64,000 nt of DNA, from contig NZ_MUNY01000031.1 in assembly GCF_002002735.1 (NCBI RefSeq), forward strand, positions 1 through 64,000, in the 5' to 3' direction. Positions 54,987 through 63,748 of this stretch are shown here, piece by piece (the stretch's first letter is position 1; every line of letters begins with the position of its first letter). The notes beneath the pieces are model-generated. The model had not been told where the DNA came from, made no database searches, and worked only from the letters and a program-made list of their open reading frames with translations. Source of the stretch: Algoriphagus sp. A40 (GTDB lineage Bacteria; Bacteroidota; Bacteroidia; Cytophagales; Cyclobacteriaceae). Position numbers and translations under genes: made by a program.

Positions 54987-55789
54987 CCGGAGGGATAAGA
55001 CGACTCTACTGTACTGTCACCAATGACACGTTTATCCGAGGGACCTTGGTTATGCTATATTCCATGAACAAGCATGTGGCTGGATTTGAAGAAAGCAGGT
55101 TAAAGATATTTTATAATCATTCCTTTTGTCAGCTAAGTCAAAATAGCAAAAGGGATATTCTTGCCATAGCTCCCCATGCGGAACTTGTCGAAATCATTCA
55201 GCCTCGCTATGAGTTGGGAAGCCTAACAGACGAATATCATCGACCGGCATTTCTGACTCTCGAGGCTTTTCGTCAGGAGAAAATGGACCAGGTAATTTTT
55301 TTTGATGCGGATATGCTTTGCCTTAGGGACTTTTCTGAGATTCTGACATTGCCTTTCGATTTTGCCGCCACACGCTGCCGCAGCAATGGCGGAGTTCTGC
55401 TGAACACGGGATTTTTTGTACTGAACAAGCAACTGATCGGACGTGAGGTCTATCAGGACTTGCTCGATAGACTGCCGCTGGATCACGGCCACATGATCGA
55501 TCAGCCCCTGATAAATGGCTATATCAATGAGGTAAATGCGAAGATATTAGAACTTGAATCCTTTTATAATTATCTCTACATCGGCGGGCATCCCGAGATT
55601 CCCGGTGATGAAAGATACCTCGTGGATCTTCCCGAAATCAGAGTTCTTCACTGGGCTGGAAGAGTGGGCCGAAGGATCAAACCCTGGGATGAAGGGGCAC
55701 CTGATTTTCCTTCACTTCGCCGCTGGAAAGAGGAAGAAGTCGAAATGCTTGAAAAGTTGAAATTTGATCGAAGCGAGCTTTCGTACTGA
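54983..55789 (+). CDS. GT8 family glycosyltransferase
   Basis: A 268-residue retaining glycosyltransferase. YCTVTNDTFIRGTLVMLYSM is the opening strand-helix, the DXD motif DAD is at 108-110 (VIFFDADMLCL), NTGFFVLNK follows, and HWAGRVGRRIKPW carries the C-terminal H-x-x-G...KPW motif. This is the glycogenin/LgtC-like fold, with UDP-sugar the usual donor. It is translationally coupled to the Cas10-like protein, which hints that the two act in one pathway. Confidence 0.87.
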   Translation: MTGGIRRLYCTVTNDTFIRGTLVMLYSMNKHVAGFEESRLKIFYNHSFCQLSQNSKRDILAIAPHAELVEIIQPRYELGSLTDEYHRPAFLTLEAFRQEKMDQVIFFDADMLCLRDFSEILTLPFDFAATRCRSNGGVLLNTGFFVLNKQLIGREVYQDLLDRLPLDHGHMIDQPLINGYINEVNAKILELESFYNYLYIGGHPEIPGDERYLVDLPEIRVLHWAGRVGRRIKPWDEGAPDFPSLRRWKEEEVEMLEKLKFDRSELSY

Positions 55790-55810
55790 GTTTTGTGACA
55801 TGTCAAGGAT

Positions 55811-56590
55811 ATGCAAAAGACAAAGATTTATACATTTTGGCAGGGATACATGCCTCCTTACATCCGGCTGTGTCTGGAGACTTTTAAAAATTTGGGCTAT
55901 GAATTTGTGGTGCTGGATCACTCCAACTTAAATGATTACCTATCGCCGAGTGATTTTCCGATTGAAAAGCTGGGAAGATTTCCTCCGGCTGCTCAGGGTG
56001 ATATCATTGCATGCTATATGATGAATCGGTATAGGGGATATTTTATCGATGCCGATACGATTTTCTTGGGTAAAATAAATCATTTGGAAGACCTGCTGGA
56101 TTCACATGAACTGGTCATGATTGGAGACGAAAAGGTTCCTTTCTGTCATGCTGCATTTATTCTCAGCAGTGGTGACAGTGTGATACTTCAGGAGTGGGAA
56201 ACCAAAATCAGGGGATTGTTGGCGGCAATAGAAAATTCAGAACAAGCCGAAAACCAGAGCGACGGAAGATTCGTGATAAAATCAAACAGCTTCGGCAATC
56301 CTCTCCTTCACCCGATTATCGGAAAGCATCTGAATAAAGTGAAAATTCTGGACAAGGATTTGTTTTTGCCTGAAAACCGGTCTTTGAAAGATTTTTCAAG
56401 TGAAAAAAGAAATCAGGCTTACAAAGATTTTTATTTTACCGAAGAAGTCCAAGACATTCCTACCGCTTCATTTTTGATTTTACACAATTCTTGGTCACCT
56501 GAGTGGTACAAGAGGCTCTCAATTGAAGAAATCAAAAAGGACAAGCTTTTCATCAGCAGGCTTTTGATGCAGGCGATTGGATCGATTTGA
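55811..56590 (+). CDS. GT32-like (capsular polysaccharide) glycosyltransferase
   Basis: A 259-residue enzyme resembling GT32/capsular polysaccharide synthesis proteins. IYTFWQGYMPPYIRLCLETF opens it. RFPPAAQGDIIACYMMNRYRGYFIDADTIFL matches the helix-strand with DXD (DAD 80-82) and the preceding S/GD-x-x-R/C-type motif. A late LHNSWSPEWYKR matches the catalytic-end HxxxxSW-like region. It follows the GT8 gene by 21 bases and ends at a terminator next to ssrA. Confidence 0.82.
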   Translation: MQKTKIYTFWQGYMPPYIRLCLETFKNLGYEFVVLDHSNLNDYLSPSDFPIEKLGRFPPAAQGDIIACYMMNRYRGYFIDADTIFLGKINHLEDLLDSHELVMIGDEKVPFCHAAFILSSGDSVILQEWETKIRGLLAAIENSEQAENQSDGRFVIKSNSFGNPLLHPIIGKHLNKVKILDKDLFLPENRSLKDFSSEKRNQAYKDFYFTEEVQDIPTASFLILHNSWSPEWYKRLSIEEIKKDKLFISRLLMQAIGSI

Positions 56591-56617
56591 AAGTAAAAAG
56601 AAGGCTGATTCAAATAG

Positions 56618-56650
56618 AAAAAGCCTCCCTGAAACAAGGAAGGCTTTTTT
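56618..56650. terminator. Bidirectional terminator between the glycan operon and ssrA
   Basis: AAAAAGCCTCCCT/AGGAAGGCTTTTTT with one bulged pair and a 6-base loop. A-run on the left and T-run on the right let it end both the plus-strand operon and minus-strand tmRNA. Confidence 0.85.
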
Positions 56651-56651
56651 G

Positions 56652-57051
56652 TGGAGCTGGTGGGATTCGAACCCACGTCCAGATAAGGAAACACCGTACC
56701 GTCTACATGCTTAGTCACCTGTTGTTTTTTCGATCAGAATATGCTGGATGACACACCTCACGCTGACTTAGCTACCGAGTCTTAGGCCTGCTTAATAGCA
56801 TCACAGGCAGCAGTCCGATCAAGTCGACACCCCGGAATCCACCCCGAAAGGACGGGGGGCGGAGGGATGTGGCTGGGGAATCACTCTCGTGACTCAACCC
56901 TTTAAGCGATCTATCCTAAAAGGTTAGATTAAGCAGCCATGGCGTAAGAAGTTTCGCCATTTATCGTTCGTATGAATCTTTTAAGGCCGTACATACTCCA
57001 GCCTGCATGCGAGCCCGATGATTACACCTACTGTCAAAACCGGTCAGCCCC
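56652..57051 (-). ncRNA. ssrA: Transfer-messenger RNA
   Basis: A one-piece tmRNA of about 400 bases that rescues stalled ribosomes. The 5' GGGGCTGACCGG pairs with the 3' end CCAGCTCCA, and the T arm is GGTTCGAATCC-type. The tag frame at 56929-56958 reads Gly-Glu-Thr-Ser-Tyr-Ala-Met-Ala-Ala-stop (resume codon GGC), close to the GE-NYALAA-type tags of Bacteroidota. CCA is not encoded. The partner smpB is not in this window. Confidence 0.95.
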
Positions 57052-57067
57052 ATTTGTTTTGGGAAGA

Positions 57068-57094
57068 CAAAAGTAATCCAATTTTGGTTCCAAG
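57068..57094 (-). promoter_or_regulatory. Possible ssrA promoter
   Basis: On the minus strand TACTTTTG matches the Bacteroidota -7 consensus TAnnTTTG. A CTTG lies 15 bases upstream in place of the -33 TTTG. The spacing is shorter than usual. The box is about 17 bases from the mature tmRNA 5' end, which fits a short precursor. Confidence 0.4.
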
Positions 57095-57356
57095 CCAGGA
57101 AAATTACGAGGTACGAGATACGAATTACGAGGCTTTAGATAGGGTTTAAGTGTTTGAGATTAGGAAAGGTTACAACCTTCAAACTCTTGTGCTGAGCCAG
57201 TCGAAGCATACCACTTTGCAACCTGCAATCTCAATTTTCCAATTTTTAAATCTTCCAATTTTCCAATCCCATTAAGCCTCAAAACATTAGCGAAAAACTT
57301 TCCGAATGGGCATTTTTCATCCCTTCTGAATATTGAGTTTTTTATATCTTGCAGCG
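57095..57356. other. Intergenic repeats-rich spacer
   Basis: Contains short direct repeats (TACGAGATACGAATTACGAG, then CCAATTTTCCAAT motifs) and a CTGAGCCAGTCGAAGCA stretch of the kind often scattered between genes in this phylum. No gene seen. It should hold the dnaX promoter. Confidence 0.45.
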
Positions 57357-58502
57357 ATGGAAAACTTCGTCGTATCGGCAAGAAAATACAGACCGGCAGA
57401 TTTCAAAAGTGTAGTGGGGCAGCAGCATATCACTACTACACTCCAAAATGCCATCAAAAATAATCACTTGGCTCAGGCTTTCCTGTTTTGCGGACCTCGA
57501 GGGGTTGGGAAAACTACTTGTGCCCGTATTCTTGCCAAGACCATCAACTGTGAGAATAAAACTAAGGACAACGAAGCCTGCGGCAAGTGCGAGTCTTGTG
57601 TTTCCTTTCAAAACAGCGCTTCTTTCAACATCTACGAGCTGGATGCCGCTTCCAATAACTCAGTGGATGACATCCGAAATCTGGTAGACCAAGTTCGGTA
57701 TGCTCCCCAAAAAGGACAGTATAAGGTCTATATTATTGACGAAGTTCACATGCTTTCGACCGCTGCCTTCAATGCTTTTTTGAAGACGCTGGAGGAGCCT
57801 CCTAAGTATGCCATTTTCATTTTGGCTACCACGGAAAAGCACAAAATTATTCCTACAATCCTTTCCCGTTGCCAGATTTTCGATTTCAACCGGATCCAAA
57901 TCAAGCATATTTCAGATCATTTAAAAGAAATAGCTGAAAAGGAAAAGGTGGATTACGAGGAGGAAGCGCTTCGATTGATCGCCACCAAAGCCGATGGTGC
58001 CCTTCGGGATGCATTGTCCATTTTTGACCTGATCGTTACCTATTCCGCTGGGAAGAAAGTTACTTACAAGGAAACCATTGAGAACCTTAACATCCTCGAT
58101 TATGACTATTATTTCAAAGTTGTGGATGCACTTTTGGCCGAAGATCTTTCAGCCACGCTTTTGATTTTTGATGAAATCCTGAAAAAGGGATTTGACGGCC
58201 ACAACTTCATCGTGGGTCTGAGTGAGCACTTCAGGGATTTGCTGGTGGTCAAAGATGAAGCGACAGTTGAATTGTTGCAGGTATCTGAATCGGCCAGAGA
58301 GCGCTATCTTCAGCAGACTCAACAGGCCTCGGTATCTTTTTTACTTTCTGCCCTAAATCTGGCCAATCACTGCGACATCAATTACAAAACCAGCAAAAAT
58401 CAGCGTTTGAATGTTGAGTTGGCTTTGATGAAAATGGCTAAACTGCCCCAGGCGTTTCGACTTGCGACTCTTGTTGATGTCGAGTCAAAAAAAAAAGCCT
58501 GA
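57357..58502 (+). CDS. dnaX: DNA polymerase III gamma subunit (zero-frame dnaX product)
   Basis: A 381-residue clamp-loader ATPase. YRPADFKSVVGQQHI starts it, Walker A is FCGPRGVGKTTCARI, and the zinc-binding Cys set is in CENKTKDNEACGKCESC. Walker B is YIIDEVHMLS, and the SRC motif lies in TILSRCQIFDF. It ends TGA shortly after an A10 run (58487-58496): the codons there are Glu-Ser-Lys-Lys-Lys-Ala-stop. A -1 shift on the run enters a second open frame that completes the tau subunit. The zero-frame product has the size expected of gamma. The ATG at 57357 was chosen; an upstream in-frame start is unlikely. Confidence 0.9.
   Translation: MENFVVSARKYRPADFKSVVGQQHITTTLQNAIKNNHLAQAFLFCGPRGVGKTTCARILAKTINCENKTKDNEACGKCESCVSFQNSASFNIYELDAASNNSVDDIRNLVDQVRYAPQKGQYKVYIIDEVHMLSTAAFNAFLKTLEEPPKYAIFILATTEKHKIIPTILSRCQIFDFNRIQIKHISDHLKEIAEKEKVDYEEEALRLIATKADGALRDALSIFDLIVTYSAGKKVTYKETIENLNILDYDYYFKVVDALLAEDLSATLLIFDEILKKGFDGHNFIVGLSEHFRDLLVVKDEATVELLQVSESARERYLQQTQQASVSFLLSALNLANHCDINYKTSKNQRLNVELALMKMAKLPQAFRLATLVDVESKKKA
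58487..58496 (+). promoter_or_regulatory. A10 slippery run for dnaX frameshifting
   Basis: Ten consecutive A residues just before the gamma stop codon. Slippage by -1 (or a 9-A transcript) gives Lys-Lys-Lys-Ser-Leu-Ser-Glu and then an unbroken frame to 59092. Known dnaX genes use such runs by ribosomal or transcriptional slippage. Here the mechanism is inferred. Confidence 0.7.
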
Positions 58503-59092
58503 GTGAACAACCAGAAGCTGTAGCCGAACCTGCCCCAACGGTAGCAAGTATTCCTGTGGATTTTTCCACCGCGAAGAAATCTCAGGTAAAGACTACCATT
58601 TCCATTCCCACAAGTCTAAGCCAAACCAAGAAATTGGTGGATGACAAGGCTAAGCAAAGTGAAGAGGCTAAGGTAGTATCGAGTCAGGAAAAGTTGGAAA
58701 TAAAGCCATTAGGCTCCTCGATTACACTCACTCAAGAGTTGTTCGATTTACAAATTTTTTCCATACAGGAGCATTTCAGAAAAGCTGATAAAAATCTGGA
58801 GCTGGCGATTTTGGATCAGCCAATCAAAGTGCGCGACGGCGGAGAAGTCATCCTGGAAGTTATGGGCCACATGCAGGAAGAAATCGCCGGGAAAATGAAA
58901 CCGGATTTGGTCGGCTTGATCCGTCAATTCACCGGTGCGGAACGTGTCCTGATCACAGTTGAAGTAAAGGAGGAAGTCGATAACGGCAAGCCGAAACTCT
59001 ACACAAATACCGACAAGCTGAATTTTCTAAGGGAAAAGCATCCCGCACTGGCTGAGTTTCAGCGGAAGTTCGGGCTCGAAGTGGACTTTTAG
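58497..59092 (+). CDS. dnaX: DNA polymerase III tau C-terminal part (-1 frame of dnaX)
   Basis: About 197 residues in the -1 frame, open from the A10 run to the TAG-type stop region at 59092, with no start codon of its own needed. It starts with a Pro/Glu/Ala-rich linker (EQPEAVAEPAPTVASIP), then a folded end (ITLTQELFDLQIFSIQEHFRKADKNLELAIL and LREKHPALAEFQRKFGLEVDF) as in tau C-terminal domains of this phylum. Joined to the zero-frame part it gives a tau of about 578 residues. Its stop overlaps the convergent DUF3078 gene by 4 bases. Confidence 0.85.
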
Positions 59093-60081
59093 AAGTCCAG
59101 AGAAATCCCAAAATTGATCAGGTTCTGTAATTGGACGGCTTGTTTTGAGGTGCCGTCGTCCTGGCGGATATATACTTCCTCATCGTAAATCACCGCAGTT
59201 TCGATTCGAGTCGAAATGAATTTGTTCACTTTTAGGCGGATGATGGAATTAAAATTGACCACCATATTGCCAAACCGCTCATAGTTGGAAAAGAGATTTA
59301 GATCTGCCTTCCAGGTGACATTTTCCATCAGGATATAATCCGCCACACCAACGGCAAGGGACATACCAGCCTCGGCACGGACGTTTTCACCGGGGACCAC
59401 CCCAAATGCCCCGGCATTGCTGAGCGAGTCGTCCATGACAATTGTAAATCGTCCCGTAAAAGGAGAAAGGATGACTGACAGTTTGCTTTTGTCCTCATAG
59501 GTTTTCCTCAGGTTCAAACCGGTGGAGGATTGGAGGTAGCCGGGAGAAAGCAGGTCCGATATTTTTGTCCGGATTTCATTTTCACTGCCCGCAGGTTTCG
59601 AGTATTTATAGCCGGGCAAAAGCTGGGTCCGTGCATCCAGTTGCGTAGTCAAATACATCAGATTGGAAAGCTGTCGACCGTAATTGCTGACAAAAACGAA
59701 ATTGTCATTGGTTTTTCTGGTTTCAAAATCCCTGCCTCCTTGGCGGTTAAAACCAAGATTTACAGTCAATTGAGTATCCCATACTTTGGAGTCTTTCTTG
59801 TAATTGGCAAACATGGTGACTCCGGAGTTCAACGCGAAAGTACTCGATCCACCTGCAGCCCAGTTGCTCAGGGTGACTTGCTGGATGTTGAGGTTGTAGT
59901 TGCCGCCGGTTTTCCAGAAAATCTCTTTGACAGGTTCCTCAATGATAATCGAATCACCCAACATCAGCAGGGTGTCACCATTGATCAATACAGTGTCTGG
60001 AATTATTTTTCTGTCCTGAGCAATTGAAGAAAGGCTGAGGAGAACTATCAGGATTCCCGTGAAAAGGAAATGTTTACTCAT
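59089..60081 (-). CDS. DUF3078 outer membrane protein
   Basis: A 330-residue exported protein with a signal peptide ending at SSIAQ. The mature part has the DUF3078 hallmark FWKTGGNYNLNIQQVTLSNWAAGGSS (SNWAAGG about residue 75). Alternating strands follow, ending in an aromatic-rich final strand (LINFGISLDF), as expected for an outer-membrane barrel. Function unknown. 23 bases downstream of the LysM gene on the same strand. Confidence 0.88.
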   Translation of the reverse strand: MSKHFLFTGILIVLLSLSSIAQDRKIIPDTVLINGDTLLMLGDSIIIEEPVKEIFWKTGGNYNLNIQQVTLSNWAAGGSSTFALNSGVTMFANYKKDSKVWDTQLTVNLGFNRQGGRDFETRKTNDNFVFVSNYGRQLSNLMYLTTQLDARTQLLPGYKYSKPAGSENEIRTKISDLLSPGYLQSSTGLNLRKTYEDKSKLSVILSPFTGRFTIVMDDSLSNAGAFGVVPGENVRAEAGMSLAVGVADYILMENVTWKADLNLFSNYERFGNMVVNFNSIIRLKVNKFISTRIETAVIYDEEVYIRQDDGTSKQAVQLQNLINFGISLDF

Positions 60082-60104
60082 TAAGGAAAGGTTTGACGGG
60101 CAAA

Positions 60105-61703
60105 TCAGGGCTTGAAGATAACCAATTTCTGGCCGATGCTGATGATGTTTTGGCTTCCGATATTGTTCCAGGACTTCAGTTCATCCACAGAAATGCCATA
60201 TTTGCGTGAAATTGCAAACAGAGTTTCCCCTGGACTAACAGTATGAGAAATCCGATCAGCCTGATTTCGGGTAGATCTTTCTGGTTCTGTTTTGGTGACA
60301 ACTTCCACAGATTTTGTTTCAGTTGGTTTGGATTCAACTGAAGCAATTTCAGTTCGGTTTTGCTGGACGGGTTGATTTAAGGGGATTATCGGAATTTCTT
60401 CCCCGCGTTTTCTCGGTTCACGGAGGTTCAACACCATACCCGGTTTAAGCTCTGAATCTTTACGAATTCGGTTTTTGGACTTCAAGGATGCAAGCCGGAT
60501 TCCGTATTTCTGGGAAATGGTCCAAAGTGTCTCACCCGGTAAGACAAAGTGAGTTTCTACTTCTGCGCTTGTTTTCTTCTTTTCAGTATAATAGTATTTG
60601 CCAGTTTCAATTCGCTCACCTGGATCCATGTCATTCAGCTTGAGAAGTTTTTTCTCTTTTACGCCGATTTCTTCAGAAAATTTACCTGGTGAGGTTGTTT
60701 TTGAAGCCTGAACCCCTTCCAGTTCATTGACAGTAATCTGGTTTGGTTGGCTGGCTTTGGTTGTATTTCCGGAGATTTTCGGGTACGAATTTGCCTGCTT
60801 ATAGGCCGGAGAATTTTTGACCGAGGCAGAATATGTCTGGCCTGTCTTTGGCTTTTCTTCTGATTTGATGACAGCAGGTTCAAGGGGAAGATTGCCTTCC
60901 TTGATGTAAAAGAGGGTATATGTCCCGGCAGGCACTTTTCCGTTGCCAGCCCATTTATTGAATTCCTTCAGGTGGTCTTCGCTGACGCCAAATCTTTTGG
61001 ACAAAGCGGCCATGGTGACTGGACCCTGAATTTGGATCTCCGTGAGCTTTTGGTTGGAGACAAACATTCCTATTCCGTACTCATAGGCGATTTTGTGAGC
61101 TAAATATTTCTTGAAATACCAATGGGTATTACGGTCCACTTCGATGATTTTTTTGCCCGAATATTGAGTGCCGAAATAGGCTTTGGCACCACCAAGTCCC
61201 ATTTGATAGGAGACCAGCGCAGTCATCCAGTTGTTAAGCTGACTGTTGTGTTTTTTAAGGTAAGCCGCTGCTCCTCTTGAGGAGGTGGCGATGTTTTTAC
61301 GCTCGTCAATTTGAGCATCCACTCGAAGCCCAACTTCCTCTGCAGTACCTTGCTTAAACTGCCAAAAACCGACAGCATTAGAAGTGGAGACGGCGTCAGG
61401 AATAAGTCCGCTTTCTTGGATGACCAGATATTTCAGGTCTTCAGGGACTCCCTGATTTCTCAGTTCCCGCTCCACAATTGGGAGATAGAGGTTGACCCGA
61501 TCTTGCTTTACTTTGAAATAGGTAGGATTTCGGTATTGCGCATCGACATCCAGCTGAATCTCACGCTGTGCCTGCGGTGTGATTTTTACGGTTAAATCGG
61601 CAAATTCCAGTTGTGTCGGAACCTGGGGAATCTGGGCCAAAATCGATTGGCTCCAAAAGAAAGCAGAAAGAAATAGAATAGATAAGAATTGACGGGAGAT
61701 CAT
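60105..61703 (-). CDS. MltD-like lytic transglycosylase with LysM domains
   Basis: A 532-residue exported murein enzyme. A signal peptide ends at SILAQ. The SLT domain (about 60-200) has the catalytic Glu in VIQESGLIPDAVS and the AVGFWQFKQGTAEEVGLRV motif. A degenerate LysM-like segment (about 225-275) is followed by two clear LysM modules (HFVLPGETLWTISQKYGI at about 382 and HTVSPGETLFAISRKYGI at about 485). It cleaves peptidoglycan glycan strands. Linkers are Lys/Thr/Ser-rich. Confidence 0.92.
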   Translation of the reverse strand: MISRQFLSILFLSAFFWSQSILAQIPQVPTQLEFADLTVKITPQAQREIQLDVDAQYRNPTYFKVKQDRVNLYLPIVERELRNQGVPEDLKYLVIQESGLIPDAVSTSNAVGFWQFKQGTAEEVGLRVDAQIDERKNIATSSRGAAAYLKKHNSQLNNWMTALVSYQMGLGGAKAYFGTQYSGKKIIEVDRNTHWYFKKYLAHKIAYEYGIGMFVSNQKLTEIQIQGPVTMAALSKRFGVSEDHLKEFNKWAGNGKVPAGTYTLFYIKEGNLPLEPAVIKSEEKPKTGQTYSASVKNSPAYKQANSYPKISGNTTKASQPNQITVNELEGVQASKTTSPGKFSEEIGVKEKKLLKLNDMDPGERIETGKYYYTEKKKTSAEVETHFVLPGETLWTISQKYGIRLASLKSKNRIRKDSELKPGMVLNLREPRKRGEEIPIIPLNQPVQQNRTEIASVESKPTETKSVEVVTKTEPERSTRNQADRISHTVSPGETLFAISRKYGISVDELKSWNNIGSQNIISIGQKLVIFKP

Positions 61704-61764
61704 CGAAAGTTACTTTCGTTTTATGAAAGCCTGATCAGCAAAAATGATTCCCTTTTTGCAGCAA

Positions 61765-62409
61765 TCAGAGTTTTCTGGCCATCAAAACTCCATCCCGTAT
61801 TGGAAGTAAAACGTTTTCAACCCTTGGGTCATCCTGAACTTTCTTGTTGAAGTCTAAAAGTGCCTGAGTGTCTTTGTCAGTCTTTTGCCCTTCTTCCACC
61901 AGGATTTTTCCTGACCAAAGCACATTGTCTGCGAGGATGATGCCACCGCTCGGCACTTTGTCTATGACCAGGTCAAAATATTCAGAATAATAGAACTTAT
62001 CAGCATCTATAAACACGAGGTCAAAAGGTCCATCCAAAGTTGGAATTATTTTCCGTGCATTGCCTAAACGGTAATCGATTTGGTCTGCGAGACCACTTTC
62101 TTCGAAAAATCCCCTCACCATCGTTTCCAATTCATCGTTGATGTCGAGCGTGATCAGTTTTCCATCCGGCCTTAGCCCTCTGGCCAGGCATATCCCGGAA
62201 TACCCTGTGTAGGTGCCAATTTCCAGGATGGTTTTTGGGCGGAGCATTTTGGAGAAAAGTTCCAGCATTTTTCCCTGGAGGTGCCCGGAGATCATCCGCG
62301 GCATGAGGACCTTGGCTTGGGTTTCCCTCACTATTTTTTTCAAAAGAGCATCTTCCGGACTGGTGACGGATTCACAATAAGCCAAAAGTGCCGGATCAAA
62401 TAATTCCAT
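61765..62409 (-). CDS. Class I SAM-dependent O-methyltransferase
   Basis: A 214-residue enzyme of the catechol/caffeoyl-CoA O-methyltransferase type. ILEIGTYTGYSGICLARGL is motif I (about 60-78), LITLDINDE the SAM-ribose Asp strand, and DLVFIDADKFYYSEYFDLV with the metal-binding Asp/Asn set (VPSGGIILADNVLWSG) completes the site. It lies 3 bases after the M16 gene, so the two are co-transcribed. Substrate unknown. Confidence 0.92.
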   Translation of the reverse strand: MELFDPALLAYCESVTSPEDALLKKIVRETQAKVLMPRMISGHLQGKMLELFSKMLRPKTILEIGTYTGYSGICLARGLRPDGKLITLDINDELETMVRGFFEESGLADQIDYRLGNARKIIPTLDGPFDLVFIDADKFYYSEYFDLVIDKVPSGGIILADNVLWSGKILVEEGQKTDKDTQALLDFNKKVQDDPRVENVLLPIRDGVLMARKL

Positions 62410-62412
62410 TTG

Positions 62413-63642
62413 TCAATTTGGGGTGTAAATAAGGTAGCTGAGCTGCTCTGGGTTAAAAATTTCCTGCGCAATTTCCTGAATTTCCTCGGCTGTGGTTGAT
62501 CTGATTTTGTCAAAAATTTTGTCCAGAGGATCAATTTTGTTATGATCGATCAAGCTTTTGCCATAGACCAGCATCAAAGCTGCGTAATTTTCCTCAGCCA
62601 TTGCCATCTGTCCAATGGCCTGCTCTTTGGCCATGTGGAGCTGAATGCTTCCGAGTTTTTTGTTTCGGAGTTTTTCCATTTCGCGATGGACAATGGTCAG
62701 GGATTTTTTCAGGGTTTTTTCTTCGGTACCAAAATAGATTCCAAAAAAACCGGTGTCTGAAAAGGTCTGGTAACTGGACTCAATGCTGTACACGTACCCG
62801 TAATTTTCCCGAAGGGAGAGATTCAACTTACTGTTCATGCTCGGCCCGCCAAGAATATTATTCAAGAGGAAGAGTTTAAACCGGTTTTTGTCGTGGAGTG
62901 AATAGGCCGGTCTTCCGATAGCACAAAGGGATTGGGTGACGTCTCTTTGGACAGTTTTTCGTTTGGGCTTGTAGTCGTGAAAACCGCTTCGGACATAAAG
63001 CGTATGCTTTGGCTGGATTTGGCTGAGCGGTCCTTCGATTGCTTTCAGAGCCTTTTCGAAAGTGATGTTGCCTACCACCGAAAAGACAACTTCCCTGGTG
63101 TCGAGCCGTGTGGAAATGAAATCAAAGAAATCCTCTTGGGTAAATCTGGAAACGGTTTCTTCGGTTCCTAAGATATTTCTTCCCAGTGCATGATTTTCAA
63201 AAACCAATTCGTCCAGTTCATCCTGGATCGAGTCGTCCGGAGAATCACGATACATGGCCATTTCTTCCAAAATCACCTGTCGCTCTTTTTCAATCTGCTT
63301 GGTTGGAAAGGTGCTGTTGAAGGTGATGTCGAAAAGCAATTCGGCGGCTTTGTCGTAGTGGTCTTTGAGGATCGAGGCATAAAAACAAACTTTTTCCTTG
63401 GTGGTATAAGCGTTCAGTTCTCCTCCAAGTGACTCAAGCCGGTTGAGGATGTGAAAAGTTTTTCGCTTGTGGGTGCCTTTAAAGGCCATGTGCTCCCAAA
63501 AATGTGCGAGCCCTTCCAATTCTTTGTCTTCATCGCGGCTACCGATGTTTAAGATAAATCCACAGTGAACTACTCGTGTATGAGTGACTTGCTGATGGAC
63601 TATACGGATGCCGTTTGAAAGTTCTTTTATGTTTAGCTGCAT
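62413..63642 (-). CDS. M16 family zinc peptidase
   Basis: A 409-residue processing-peptidase-like enzyme. The inverted zinc motif HFWEH (HxxEH) is in GLAHFWEHMAFKGT (about residues 47-60), and the distal zinc Glu is in QVILEEMAMYRDSPDDS. The C-terminal half-domain has ATLYV-like strands and LRENYGYVYSIESSYQ. It resembles PqqL/mitochondrial-processing-peptidase-type members and probably degrades small peptides. First gene of a unit with the O-methyltransferase. Confidence 0.93.
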   Translation of the reverse strand: MQLNIKELSNGIRIVHQQVTHTRVVHCGFILNIGSRDEDKELEGLAHFWEHMAFKGTHKRKTFHILNRLESLGGELNAYTTKEKVCFYASILKDHYDKAAELLFDITFNSTFPTKQIEKERQVILEEMAMYRDSPDDSIQDELDELVFENHALGRNILGTEETVSRFTQEDFFDFISTRLDTREVVFSVVGNITFEKALKAIEGPLSQIQPKHTLYVRSGFHDYKPKRKTVQRDVTQSLCAIGRPAYSLHDKNRFKLFLLNNILGGPSMNSKLNLSLRENYGYVYSIESSYQTFSDTGFFGIYFGTEEKTLKKSLTIVHREMEKLRNKKLGSIQLHMAKEQAIGQMAMAEENYAALMLVYGKSLIDHNKIDPLDKIFDKIRSTTAEEIQEIAQEIFNPEQLSYLIYTPN

Positions 63643-63748
63643 GCTTCTGATCTCCTCTTCGGAAAATACGAATAAATGCTAAAACTGTATTGTTTAGATT
63701 TTAATTCAGGGAAAGGACTGATTTGTTAACTTCAGGCCGAAATTGATA

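Noticed and set aside
52418..56650. A CRISPR array or other cas genes near the Cas10-like protein
   Set aside because: No regularly spaced direct repeats and no Cas/Csm/Cmr or Cas6-like proteins are seen on either strand in this region.
58480..58560. dnaX as a disrupted pseudogene
   Set aside because: Both frames are intact and protein-like, the break is at a slippery A-run, and dnaX is essential and known for this behaviour. A sequencing error cannot be excluded but is not the preferred reading.
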